Shown one piece after another: positions 41,352-58,257 of a stretch of DNA of 64,000 nt. Below the pieces are notes generated by a model, which worked only from the letters and a program-made list of their open reading frames with translations, was not told where the DNA came from and made no database searches. The stretch is taken from the NCBI GenBank assembly GCA_026929865.2, contig CM049416.1, forward strand, positions 18,527,001 to 18,591,000, in the 5' to 3' direction. Made by a program: the position numbers and the translations under genes. The number at the start of each line of letters is the position of its first letter. Position 1 is the first letter of the stretch. The stretch is from Hyperoplus lanceolatus. Lineage: Eukaryota > Chordata > Actinopteri > Uranoscopiformes > Ammodytidae.

Positions 41352-41784
41352 GTTTGCCTTTTTGCTTTTTTTCTGGTTCTACATGTATGAGAGTGCCCCT
41401 CAAACGTACATTTCTTTAGGAATTCACATAGCTCTAGTGTTGTGCTGAATAGCCAGGTTTTCCTCCAAATATATCACACATTTAACAGAATTTTCAGAAA
41501 ATCTTCAAAAGATAGTGCTATTTCTTTGCGGATGCATTTGAATTTTAGGAATTGGTTCATTGGAATAAGCAGTAAATGGTGCTAAAGCTCCCTTCTGGCA
41601 CTATTGTATTACACAGGTGATTAACAGGTGATTTAATTAAAAGAGGACCAGTCAAATTCATGATTATCCCGATAATGGCACTTCACCATGATCAACATAT
41701 TGTGAGTGTTAAGTTAATTTACTTTATTAGTCAATGGTTACATTGAAAAGTGTCTTTCTGCATATATTCCTTCTCAAGTTATCA

Positions 41785-42001
41785 CACTTCGAGGGGGTCA
41801 GAGTGCAGGGTCAGCCATAGTACAGCGGCCCTGGAGTAGTTTAGGGTTAAGTGTCTTGGTCAAGGACACAATGGTAGAGATTGTGGGCACCGTATACATA
41901 ATACCAGCCACTACTAGTTTTACAACAAACACCCTCCTGTCCGGTGCCTGGGATCGAACCAGCGACCATGAGGTTACTCTCGGCCACCTTTCCTCTAGGC
42001 A
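41785..42001 (-). repeat. tRNA-derived SINE, minus strand
   Basis: The minus strand has a B-box GGTTCGATCCC in a tRNA-like head (near 41945-42001). It then has a 'gtgtccttgaccaagacac' core of the V-SINE type. The head is partial. Confidence 0.6.
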
Positions 42002-42070
42002 ATAAATCGCCATTTGAGTCGCAATGTGCAATAAAACCTTATATCCTCCCATTGCTCGCAATTCAATTTG

Positions 42071-42337
42071 GGCCGACTGTGGCTCAGTTGGTAGAGCGGG
42101 TCGGCTGATGATCAAAGGGTTGGAGGTTCGATCCCCGCCCTGCCACCTGTGTCATGGTTGTTGTGTCCTTGGGCAAGACACTTCACCCACCTTGCCTTGT
42201 GTGAATGTCGATAGTTAGCCTGCTATCGGTGTATGAATGTGTGTGTGAATGGTAACGTGGGAAAGGAAAATAGGTCTCCCTTGTAAAAGAGTCTTCGGTC
42301 TCAATGGGATTTACCTGTATAAATAAAGGTTAAAACA
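42071..42337 (+). repeat. tRNA-derived SINE with LINE-type tail
   Basis: The tRNA-like head has an A-box (TGGCTCAGTTGGTAGAGCGG) and B-box (GGTTCGATCCC). A 'tgtccttgggcaagacactt' core follows, then a 'cctgtataaataaaggtt' LINE-like 3' end. RNA polymerase III would transcribe it. It is not a working tRNA because the stem arms do not close properly. Confidence 0.8.
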
Positions 42338-42339
42338 TT

Positions 42340-45300
42340 TATTTTTTTAAATCAGTACACCAACTGCTATGAAGACTGAAAACAATGTTTTTACATGTGT
42401 ATTCATTTTAAATGAACCCTGTCTACAGGTAATGGGCGCAGTAAGTGTTCCCTCTTTTTCTCCCTCCTTTGAACAATGGACCAGTGAGTGCAGCCATGAA
42501 GGCTTCGATGAGGACGTGTGGGATTAAATAGTGCATTTCCACCCTCTTAACATTCCTGCGTGCCCACTGCTGAAAAACAGTACAGGTCTAGCCCCAGTCA
42601 CATGAGCCTGAACTTAAACAACTGTAGAACTACACTATACCTAAATAGCAAAACACAAGTTCCAATGTCCCCTTACCAGGCAACAAATAAGTTGAAGGTG
42701 CAGTGTTCAACAAAGATGTATTTTGGCCGCATCCAGTGAGCATCCAATCTACGGTGGCCCTCAGGGAAAGGAAGCTAGTTACTAAAGAGGGCATCATCCA
42801 ATACTGCCTGAAGTCTTTCCAAAATATCAAGCGATTAAAGATGTTTTCAGTCATTTATTCTATTTTATTTCTTCCTCGTCTTCCCTATATAAACAATGCA
42901 TAAGGCCGGTACGTTTGTTCATTCGATGCTACTGTAGAAACATGGCGGGCATTATGGGGCCACTAATAATAAAAAAAATGCCATACATAATGCTAAACAT
43001 ATTTTTCAACCTTCCTCCTCCACTAATAATTTGTGTACAGCCCCTAACTTGGGAGAGCCAGTAGGAGCACAGCGATTCCACGAAGACTATACCAGATGTA
43101 TGATATATTTTCAAATACAATAGTAGTCTTTTCTCCTTTTTCAACAATTTTTAAGTTTATAATGCAATACGTTTATATTTTGAAATTCTTACTTCAACTC
43201 ATTAATTGAGTTAATTGACCTTAACCCAACCCAACACAAGAAAAAACCTAACTATTCCATATTGTAAGCGACACGATACATGGCTGTTCACAACGGCTTT
43301 GATGCAGCTTCAGACTTGTTCCTTTTGTGAGTACTGTCTGCTGAGTGGAGCGCGACCTCCTTCTCTCAGCCTGTCCGTGGGCTGAGGCCTTCTGCCACTC
43401 TCACTCTGAATGAATCACTCTCCTTATTCACAAGACCATCGGCACTAAGTTGTTGTTTTGTTCCACCTCTTCTTGCAATTAAGACAAAACGCATTTACCA
43501 TATGCGCGCGTCTGTCATTGTGGTGTAGGAGCGTCTCCTGATCTGAAGATAAGAAGAAGAGTGTGTTCAGGTTCGCCCACTCTAGAATGCACAAATGTTT
43601 TCTACGTACAGTACATATGCTAATGGCACTGCTTTCTACTGAATACATGTTGTTATCTGCATTCATCCGCTGATTATGTGAAGCATAAAAAGAGTTATAT
43701 AGTTGTTCATTGTGGGGGTTTGCACTCATCTATATTTAATCCTGTGTAAGTGGTCATTTTAGAGGCACTTCCGGTGCAATCTGATTACTAAGGAGGAAAA
43801 AAAATCTCCCTGAAGCAAAGCACATAATCAATAGGAACCGTAATTATCAGCCTCTCTCTCAGCCTGTGTCTGTGTCTTTTCAAAACCATTTTCTGTTCCC
43901 CACATTTTTTTGCCAGAAAACTGGTTTGAATTATTTATCCCTCAGTGATTGCTCACCCGCAAGTCCACACACACCGTCACCGCAAGCACGCACACACACA
44001 CCATCACCGCGCACACAAACACACACACACGCGCCTCATCTTTGTGTCCGGAAATTGCTGCCAGTGTGGTTGAGCCGAAGCAGTCTGTGATCTAACAAGG
44101 AGAAAGGGGAGGAGGAGGAACTGACTGTCAACAGTAAACAGTGTCAAAGTGGATACATCACGGTCAGCGGCCACTTAATGGCGTTATGTGGGGTCATGCA
44201 CGGCACATTAGCAGGCTTGCTTCACTGCAACTATATCCATTTAAACCAATCGTTTAATTGAACTCTTAACAATTTATTATCTTACTTTTCTTACAAGGCC
44301 AAAGGCATGCAAGTTTAATATATTGCTTTTATAATGTACCTATGTACAATATAAAATAATTATAAAAAATTAAAATTAAAATCGGTCTGTTTGGTAATAA
44401 ATAGTGAACCATTTGAAAACAGTAGAAACAAATTGAAACATGCTGATTTTCTAAATTCAATTGAAGGAAATTGGAAAGTCTTTCATAAGAAAATTTCTTG
44501 TTGGTTATTGTTCTGCCCAAAATATGACGCATCAAAAATAGTTAGATAGATAGATGTTAGTTAGTTGTTATAGTTAAAAGATGCTGGACATAGTGTCTCC
44601 CTCCCTTTCCCTACATGCAGCACCATCAGCATTCAGACTGTATACTCATAGCTCCCTCTAGAGATATTTGTGCAGCACTGCATCTGTGTGAAGCGTGAGC
44701 TCACACTGTGGTTCCCAATTAGTGTGAATTTCCTGAGCTGTAATAGTATAACTGAGGCAGTATCGCATAGGCAGTTAAGATCCTATTGGATTAGACCGTT
44801 GTCATTTCCTACGTTTGTAGAAGATGCAGCTGTTGTCAGGACACCTTAACGTCATTGATACAGCTTACGGACTAATGCTTTTCCTGCATGAGTCAGAGCC
44901 AACCCACAACTGGCTGTGTGTGTGTGTGTGTGTGTGTGTAGACACAATAAATATAGTGACTAAAGTTTAAAAAAGTAACGAATAAAGGTACAAAATAGTG
45001 TACTGTTATTTAAAGATGTCTTTGTTCCTAATTTGTTGACGTCCTCTGAATATATATTATGGACAGTCAGAATACATTAAGGAATTGTCAAAGTGATTCA
45101 ACATTATAAACACCAATACACTCTTTCTGCATGATTCTGACATTTTTATATCGAAGAATTTTGAAGTCAAAGATGAAAAAAACATTTATTAAACCATTGC
45201 ACAGTGGAAATGCACTTTTCTTCCACCAAACATGAATATAGCATATATCTGACTATACTCAATGTTTTAGACAGACAAAAGATAAAATCTACAATACTAA

Positions 45301-47161
45301 TAATAATCATTGGAACAACATATTCATAATATTATTTTAGTACTACAGTACTAGTGTTTCTATGAAAGGTCATGACGTATGTAAGTACCGGTATAATTTA
45401 CCATTTATAGAAAAAAAAATCTACACATGCTGGTACATTTGTATTGTCTTAGTAAACACAACTATACCAACAGCTAGGCGCATAAGGAGATTAGGGTGGT
45501 GGAGGAAGCACGACGGCAAGAGCACAAGTCTCAAATTACAAAGCCACCTGTATGAATACTGTATGATTGCGTGATGCTCATCAGATGATGATGGATGAAG
45601 CTTGTATGTAGCGGCTGATTACAATCAGAAATATATTTTGTGTTTTGCAATTAGTCCATCCTCATCAACCATTTCATTTGTCTTGCGAGTCTCCCGTTGT
45701 CAAGATCACTTTTTCTTCTAACTTTATACTGCATGCATAGGCTGTAAATTGTCTTAAAAATCGATTCCCTGTAGCCTCAAACAGCTTATTTGAACACTTT
45801 TTATATGCAGAAAGGGGCATTGATCAGATTTAAAATTCAACTGCAACAACAACAAAAAAAAGCCCATTTATCAGACACTAAGCAGGGTCAAAATGGAACA
45901 GAAAAACAAGGCGGATGCAAAAGACAGCCATATGAAGAATGTGTACACAGGCTGTAAATGATGCCGGTACAAATAGAGTCGATGGTGTGAAAAGAAACTC
46001 ATGAACTCGTTGTCACCTTCACCTTGCCTTGAGTAATACATGTTTTGTTCAATTGAATTGCATTTAAAAAGGAACCACGTTATTCAAAGACCATTTTTAG
46101 TTATTAACATGTGAGCAAAGGTCTGCACTAGCACATATTAACACTCAAACATCCAACATGCAAGGCTAAATGTAATACTCAGAAAAATGCAGCTGAAAGC
46201 TCCACCCCGTGGGCTCTATAACCGCCAATTAACCCCCAGTTGTTTTGCTTTGTTTTCGTGTAGGAGGGAGATAAACTCATGATTGGGGAGCGTGACTCAA
46301 CCAAACACTCTGCATAAAAATCAGGTTTGAAATTAAAATGTCCTTGTAAATCTGAGAGGCTGGCTCCATTTCTCTCTGGGTATGTTTGTTGTAAAAACTG
46401 TCATACATTCACAATAAATTAGCAAAGGTGCAGCCAGGCACCAATTCATTATTGTTAGGATCATTACTGCACTCTTACCACCATCACAGTGTTAACTAGG
46501 CTAATAAACTCCACTGCATCTCCCTTTTTGTCAGTGTGCTAATGACCAATACAAAGTTCAACTGAAATGAAAAAATAAATTGGATGTGTACAGTATTCTA
46601 TGTTCTGACATTTTTAGCCATGCTAGCAGTGGGTCTAGAGACTGGACTATTTAACTATTTATTGTATTGCTTGCCCTGAAATGTATGGTCCATTGAGGAG
46701 GTAAGCCAAATATTCTGGTGAACCCCTGACTTTTACATTTGACCTATTTGCAAGTCAAAGTTTTGAAGCACTTGAAGTTCAAGCGTTAAATGAGGTTGAC
46801 ATTTGAAACTAATAGTAAAATATTTCAACTAGAATGGACTGCTATGAAATTGGATACAGACAATTGGAAATTACGTCACACAACTCAGCCTCCGAATGAG
46901 AACAACCAGCGATGCACTGGATATACAAGCAAAAGAGTCAAGTTGAAGGCACAATGTAATGATGAAATATACAAGTATAAGTTTGTACCAAATATATGCA
47001 TACTGCATTTGAACTTTGAACTTCTCTACTTGAACTGGACAAAAGAGTAAAGGTGTTCTATGTCTAGATCTTTTATCTACTGTTGAATGGGTTTGTATTA
47101 CCAGTACACATTGATGTGTTTGTGTCAATAACTTCTAATTGTGTATTTTTACTTTTACCAG

Positions 47162-47163
<2 letters not shown>
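42340..47163. other. Intergenic, unassigned, 4.8 kb
   Basis: AT-rich with short (CA)n patches near 43990-44030 and 44915-44940. No exon, RNA gene or named repeat recognised. Confidence 0.45.

Positions 47164-47201
<38 letters not shown>
47164..47201. repeat. (CT)n microsatellite
   Basis: About 18 CT units. Confidence 0.93.
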
Positions 47202-47204
<3 letters not shown>

Positions 47205-47501
47205 TCATTCAAACTTTCCCCTTATCTGATCGTGAAGCACTCTTTGTGGCTTTGTTTTGAACAGTGTTCTATAAATAGTTATTATTATTGTGTCGGTGAC
47301 GACACCAGCAGTTTGAGTGTTTTCGTAGAGCCTGGCCTATTCGTGTGCTCATGTGAACCGTTGATGGCTATTTAAAGAAGTCCTGCACTGGCATAGCCCA
47401 GCACTCTGTGCAATGACGGGAAAAAAATCTGTGTTGCTGTGGAAACAGGCACATCAACCAAGGACACGCGTGGTTGGCATCTATCATGGGTGGGTACGAT
47501 G

Positions 47502-47502
47502 G

Positions 47503-47599
<97 letters not shown>

Positions 47600-47604
47600 G
47601 TGTG

Positions 47605-47651
<47 letters not shown>

Positions 47652-47652
47652 T

Positions 47653-47713
<61 letters not shown>

Positions 47714-47736
47714 TGTGTGTGTCTGTGTGTGTGTCT
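47502..47736. repeat. Interrupted (GT)n array
   Basis: About 235 bp of GT with interruptions at about 47599-47607 (cgtgtt) and several CTGTGT variants after 47650. Confidence 0.97.
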
Positions 47737-49068
<1,332 letters not shown>

Positions 49069-49376
49069 CTTAAAACGTAGTTGATATAGCAGAAGTCTAC
49101 TTCTGACATGCAGGTGTGAGTTCTTTTCATTTTTAACACCTGCATGACTATTTTCTTTATCCGCTACGGTGCAACAGATTACAAAAGCATCAATTTACTG
49201 TCTGGCACCTAACTGGTCTTGTCCACCACTAGATGGCAGCATGACTGCTCCCTCCACTGGAGCTACCAGAGATATTTTTCGGCTGTATCAGAGAACACAA
49301 CACTGAGTCACCTTACACGTCCTCTTTTTGGTCTTTGAATCGTTGATTTTGCAGGTTATGTTTCTGATTTTGAGCT

Positions 49377-50529
49377 TTAAAGCTCCCATATTATGCACTT
49401 TGCTGTCAATTTTATATGGTCTAAGTAGTCCCTAATACTTATTTTTTTTAAATGTTTGCTGAAAACCCCGTTCAGATCATTTATTGTAACAAGCCTCTAT
49501 ACCCTGATGTTCCTCTGGTCTCAGGATGACCTATATTGGTGTCTGCAGCCTGCGATCTGGCTGGCCCCTCCCACCGCCTCTGCCGTGCTCTCGTGATACT
49601 AGAGAGACACTGCGTGACTGCAAACACAGTAGCCTCGTTTGAGAGTGCTTAACGGCAATTATGTGGCGGGTTGTGGGGGCGGAGCATTTTTTTTTTTTTT
49701 TTTTTTTGTGACGCGCGTATAGTGCGCAGGTGTCAGCGAAGCCATACTTTGAACAGTTTGACATGACCTTACATGATTAAAACCAGTGAAAACAGTAGCC
49801 TCACATTTGGATTCTACAGGAATAACTTCCCACCCTTTGTGGTGTTAAAAACGAGGCCTTATTAAACTGCAATGGGAAAGCTAAGTTAGTGTAATAGAAG
49901 CAAACGTTGGGTGCTACTCCCGAAGCTACATGCTACACTAGGTAAATAACAGGCAAACAACCATTGAGGAGATTCCTTTTAGTTTCACTGGTGGAATTAC
50001 CACACAAGTAGCTCCCTAAGCTTTGTGTCATTATAAATGCGGCATTATTAAAATTGCTGTGATTAAGATAAATTAGTGGATTATGAGCAGAATGCTTCTG
50101 TGTTGGTTTATGCAACACTCTGCATGGTTTGCTGTACTACAGGCATCTTGTCGCTTAGCGGGGAAAACAACATGGCTGTCGCTCGGAATATTTTTCAGAG
50201 AATTTCTGGGCCGTGGACCAATAAGAAATGGGGGGGGTGGAATAGACTACTGCACGGTGGAAGTTTCTGGTTACTAATGTGGGGGGGAGGCATGAACATA
50301 TAAAGAAAATATGGGGAAGTGGCTTCTTCTCGCTGTGACGACATATCGGGAAGAATTCTGAACGGAGTACATTGGGGGGAGGGGTGGGGGTTTCAGAAAG
50401 GGGCAGAGTGAGAAAAGGAGAGATTGTTCTTTTTTTTGATATTTTGGCAGTCTCTAGGCACACCGTGGACCCATGGATATGTTAGAACAAATTTAAAAAG
50501 TGCATTTAGCATAATATGGGACCTTTTAA
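49377..50529. mobile_element. TTAA-flanked non-autonomous DNA element
   Basis: 'tttaaagctcccatattatg' at the left is mirrored by 'cataatatgggaccttttaa' at the right, each overlapping a TTAA. The 'ggtcccatattatgc' end is a recurrent teleost repeat terminus. No transposase is seen; the interior has a poly-T run near 49687 and G-runs near 50230-50390. Confidence 0.65.
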
Positions 50530-51210
50530 AGAGAACATATTTGTCTATATATTGATTGATCCAACTACTGTAGATGGACTCAGCTAGATGGGTTATGATA
50601 GGCATGTCAATAGAACAAGACTACAAGGATGTGTTCAGGATAAACATCTTGAAATATAGCATCTAGTTTTGAAGGAAGCTCAGTATCAGAGAATATCCTC
50701 ATCATTATTGTAATATTGATCGTTCTGTAATGCCCTAATGTAGCAGAATTATATGATACATTTCCGCTGCTGAGTTTTTTCTCCAATCCTCGGAGGTCAC
50801 ATTTTATGGAATAAGAGGTTAAAGTCTTTTTCTGACCAACATTGTGTAGATTTGGCTGGCTGCCTGCTTGTCCACAGTGTTTTTCATGCTTCAGCGGAGC
50901 GTGAGAAGTTTTCTTCATTTGAGGAACTCGTATACACACACAAAACAACACAGCAAAAACACAACAGACATCATTTGAGTGCCAAACTCACACCAACACA
51001 ATGAGAACAGTGTGTTGCTCCTTGCACTCAACGCACACTTTGTTATTTTGGGCAGCGCTTTGTTTTATAATCCGCCTAAGGCTGTAATGACTTTGTAATA
51101 AGCAGAGGTAACTTGCCCCGTGGAAGCAATTTAGACACTGCAGTGCATCTCTACCCCATCTGTGCCAACTAATATGGTGGTTAGAGTCCTAAAACTGAAT
51201 GATGTAAAAG

Positions 51211-52527
51211 TGAATAATTAGGGCTGGGCGATATGGGCTAAAATCAATATCTCGATATTTTTTTACTATATCTCGATACACGATATATATCTGGATATAT
51301 TTCAAATCTCCTCTAGAGCACATCCTAAATGCTCAATTTAATTTATTTTTTGCATAACATCACACCAGTAATATGATTTAAATAGTCCCTGCAAAATGTG
51401 TCTGCACTAACGATACATTAGGCTACATGAAACAACATCTTGTTTATATTCTTTAGTGCTTTCTATTGGAACAATTTGAAACTTGCACTTGGCAAAGAGT
51501 TTGCACATTGTATTGATTATTCCACATCCTTCCACTCCCATACAATAGATCCAGCATTATTTTATTTGGAAACAGTTTTTTCCATCTTCTGTTAATCTGT
51601 AAACTGAGAACACTAATTATGACTCATTACAACCACTTACTAATTGTTTATCACCACTAACCCCCTGAAGATAGCAGCCACATTTTAAATGCAGAACAGG
51701 TTTTGCTCCATAATAGTAGTCTATGTTTTATTTTATAAAAAATACTCGCAAATGTAGCCTACTTTACATAGACTTTTAGTTAATAAACGGTGTGCACCTC
51801 CCTTGGTGCTGACATGGACCTATTATAAGAGGCTGCCCGTAATAAATGTGATGCCGTGGTTGTGTGACGTATGACCAAAAACTCTCCTTGAAGTCGGAGT
51901 AATCCGCCCCACGGCAGTCGTTCGCCTTCCTCTCATAAGGACCAGGCTCTGTACAGCGCCCGCCTCCCCCGTTCTTTCGCCTGTGTAGCCACTAGCCTTC
52001 CTCTCATAAGGACCAGGGCAGGCTGTGCTGTGTACAGCAGCCGATGTTGTTATGTGCACCCGCCTCCCCCGGTCGTTCGCCTGTGTAGCCTTCTTCTCCC
52101 ATGCAATGAACGACGGCCACCATCGCCGTCATACGCGTCCCCCTCCACCCGCTCGTTCGGCTGTCATAAGAGCACAAGAGCCCTCGTCTTTTTTTCTCCC
52201 CCTCTCGTTTTCACATGGCGATAAAAGCAAACACACACAGGGCGCACTGCAGACTACGTCACAGGTGCGTGCCCAGGAGACTCTGGTTGGGAGGGGGGAG
52301 TGAGTGAGTTGCCAATGCATGCGAGTCTGTGAGGCAGAGAGCCACAGGAAAGAGCGAGAGAAGCGAACACCAGCGAGTTTGCCGGTGGCGGCGGCGGCGG
52401 CTAAAAAAAACACATTGCGTGCCAATTTGTATTCGATGGTCGCGATAGGGTCATTTTATACATCCTGTGGAGAACATCTCACGATACATCGTATATATTC
52501 GATATATCGCCCAGCCCTATGAATAAT
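51211..52527. mobile_element. hAT-type non-autonomous element with perfect 8-bp target duplication
   Basis: TGAATAAT occurs at 51211-51218 and 52520-52527. Between them the element starts TAGGGCTGGGCGATAT and ends ATATCGCCCAGCCCTA, perfect 16-bp inverted ends. An 8-bp duplication with such ends defines hAT transposons. AT-rich flanks with 'atatctcgata' motifs enclose a GC- and CpG-rich centre (about 51850-52440) with internal repeats. No transposase is encoded. Confidence 0.9.
51924..52090. repeat. Internal repeats of the hAT-type element
   Basis: 'gccttcctctcataaggacc' occurs at 51924 and 51994. 'cgcctcccccgttctttcgc' at 51961 recurs with two changes at 52061, each followed by 'ctgtgtagcc'. 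A weaker third copy lies near 52138. Confidence 0.8.
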
Positions 52528-53526
52528 CATCTACTCCTATAGTTGGACGTTTTTCACCTTTTTTAAACAGCTTCTCAGGGCCTCCCCCAGGGTGGCTTGT
52601 CAACATGTTCAGCAGTTATGGAGCCAATTTGCCAAAATGTAAACTAAATAGAGGCTGAAAGAATGGAATTGAATGCATCCCCAAAGCATAATGGGAAGTG
52701 TGGTTCCAAACTTTTGTATGATTATCCCACTAATTGAAGCAGGTTCACAACCAGTTTAAAACTTGAATTTTCTTTCTTTCAGAGCTGGAAATCGATACAG
52801 ATCTCAGGAAAATAAACATCCAGATATATTGACATTTTTAAGCACAGCCCTAATGACAGGGTGTTGTCTCACTTTTTTTGATGAGTGGGGGCCCAATGGG
52901 CCAGACTCTGATTGTGAATGTATTCAAATGAAAAGATAAGAAGTAATGTGCCTATAGCAGTGCATGTAAAACACGCCTCTGCTAATACCTGATGTCTCTT
53001 TCCTCACCTCCTGCACCCTGCTGTGAAAAAAACAGCTCCTGTAATCTTCAAGTACAAGAATAAGCTCAGTGGGACCTACAGTCGCCCACAGCAAGAGTGA
53101 CGAGAGATCACAATAAAGATCAGTAATGGGTTTCTCACAGGGACAAAGGGTGTGTAGAGGTGCACAAGTTGGAAGATGGAAGCCAATGAATATAGCATCA
53201 CTGCGCTAAGTGTCACCTCTCTGTACGCCTGGGATAAGGATCATTTCCCCATCCCAATTGGGTCCTCCCGACTGCTCTTGATTCGGGTCGAGTCATGGCT
53301 CTGATTCTGATCCCTTATATGACTCTCAGTAGTAATCTCTGTGGACTATAGCACTGAGTCACCTCGATGAGCTGTCCGCTTCTGCCGGAGAGGCAAAGAC
53401 CATGGCAGAGTCTTGGAGTATAGTTTAAGATGGTGACACACACATACAAACAAGTTCTAGAATGAATAACGAACATGACACATTGGCTCTTGTCACACTG
53501 TAAATATCCTCCTCACATATGTTGTG
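52528..53526. other. Intergenic, unassigned
   Basis: No feature recognised. Confidence 0.5.
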
Positions 53527-54223
53527 TACACTCACCGGCCACTTTATCAGGTACAGCGGTTCATTTTCTTGTTAACACATATAACTAATCAGAAAATCCG
53601 AAAAAGAAAAAATATCCAATGAGTGGCATTTGTGTGGACGTAAAATGCCTTGTTGAAGTCAGAGGTCAGTGGAGGATGGGCATACTGGTTCGAGATGATA
53701 GAGAGGCAAGAGTAACTCAAATATCCACTTGTCACAACCAGGGTACGCATAATACCATCTCTGAATGCAAAACACGACCAATCTTGAAGCAGATGGGCTA
53801 GAGCAACAGAAGACCCCACCGGGTGCCACTGCTAAAAACAGGAAAACAAGGCTACAATTCTCACAGGATCACCAATATTGGACAATAGAAGATTGAAAAA
53901 TCATGCCTGGTCTGATGAGTCTCGATTTCAGTTGCGACATTCAGATGGCAGGTTTAGAATTTGAAAAAACAACAAAAAAAAAACATGAAAAACAACATGA
54001 AAGTATGGATCCATCATGCCGTGCGCCATCAACCACGCCATGTTCAAAGTCACCTAAACCCCCTTTCTTCCCCATTCTGATGCTCGGTTTGACTTCAGTA
54101 CATTGTCTTGGCCACGTCTAAATGCATATATGCATTATATTGCTGCCATGTGATTGGCTGATTAGCTTTTTGTGTTTATAAGCCATTGAACAGGTGTACC
54201 TAATAAAGTGGCCGGTGAGTGTA
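53527..54223 (+). mobile_element. Tc1-type transposon, internally deleted
   Basis: The ends TACACTCACCGGCCACTTTA and 'ataaagtggccggtgagtgt' are inverted copies of a very common teleost Tc1-type terminus, bordered by TA. Full-length relatives are over 1 kb. This copy is 0.7 kb and lacks much of both halves of the transposase. Confidence 0.85.
53600..54020 (+). pseudogene. Remnant of Tc1-type transposase
   Basis: Plus-strand reading gives KCLVEVRGQWRMG, then LVRDDREARVTQI, then NTISECKTRPILKQMG and a stop at 53799. In other frames it gives NRKTRLQFSQ, WTIEDWK and QHESMDPS. Several frameshifts, stops and a deletion make it non-functional. Confidence 0.75.
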
Positions 54224-57079
<2,856 letters not shown>

Positions 57080-57172
57080 TTATTTAGTGATGTTTACATG
57101 GTACAAGATGTTATTTAGTGATGTTTACATGGTACAAGATGTTATTTAGTGATGTTTACATGGTACAAGATG
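57080..57172. repeat. Three perfect tandem copies of a 31-bp unit
   Basis: The unit begins 'ttatttagtgatgtttacat' and ends 'ggtacaagatg'. Copies lie at 57080-57110, 57111-57141 and 57142-57172 with no differences, so the expansion is recent. Confidence 0.95.
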
Positions 57173-58254
57173 TTAGCATTAGACTTGGCAGGTACTAAAA
57201 TGACAAAAATATAAGATAGACCAATAATACCCTTTTGAAAGTACTTATTGTGTAGTGATACTAAGAAACAGCATTTTCATGATTTCCAGTCTTGGAAATG
57301 GTATTTCAGAACCTGAAGTGGATATCCTGTGTATGCCAAAGTAATCTTTCCACTTGACCTTTGAAATCCCTTGACAAGTGATATTTCTGTTTACTTCAGA
57401 TTGAAGCATGAGCTGGTAAGTCCAAATTACCTAAGGTATCTCACTACTTACGGGCAACCGAGTTAAAGCTCCAGCGGTCTTATCTTATATCGCCAACACT
57501 GATGCACACATAGCCGCAAGAAGAGAAGAGTACAAAATAGAAATTTAAAGAAGTGACAGAAAACAAACTCAGTAGGAGGAGAGAATAGATTTTTGCAGGA
57601 GAGCAACAAATATACTGTAGGCGGCAATGTAGCTCCATTCAAGTGACATGCAGGTGAAAGGACAAATGAGGCCTTTCAACATTTCCTTGATAATGAATTG
57701 CCATCTCACACACACTCACACTCTTTTGTCTTTATACCTCTCCATTCCTTTTGCAACTAGTGGAATGGCACCCACTCATGATGCTGTTAGCCTGGAATCA
57801 CCTTGTTCCTGATGCTTGACTAGAAAGCAGGAAAGCGCATTGCGATGCATTCAGGTGGAAATGGAAAACAATTATGCCTGCATTTAGGGACTTCTTTAGC
57901 CTTATCATATTTGTGGTGTCAGGACCCAAGACTCTGGAGGGAAACATGAAACACTACTCTTGAAATATGTAACTTTGTCAACAACACCAATGGTTCCTTT
58001 TGAATGGAAGTTTAGTTGCATGTTGAAGAAAAAAAGTATTGTGACAATTCCAGGGCTCGACAAGTCAACTCATTATGAGCTCATGATTAGTTTTGGGTCC
58101 ATGAATTTGAACTTAAACACAACTTCTGCAAATACACTTTTCACATGTGATGCTCTAGTGAGTATTTATAGCTGCAGGATGATGTTTATGTGATGGATTC
58201 CGATTAAACTACAGTGCCCATGTTCATCATGAGGATGGAACCTGTTGCCCAGTG
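57173..58254. other. Intergenic, unassigned
   Basis: No feature recognised. Confidence 0.5.
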
Positions 58255-58257
58255 TAA

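Noticed and set aside
42071..42145. Functional tRNA gene
   Set aside because: A- and B-boxes are present, but the acceptor stem does not pair and a SINE core and LINE-like tail follow. It is a SINE head.
52025..52522. Several ORFs in the GC-rich segment
   Set aside because: They lie inside the hAT-type element, overlap on both strands and show no domain; high GC lowers stop frequency.
57080..57172. CRISPR-like repeat array
   Set aside because: The 31-bp units are directly adjacent with no spacers, in vertebrate DNA. It is a minisatellite.
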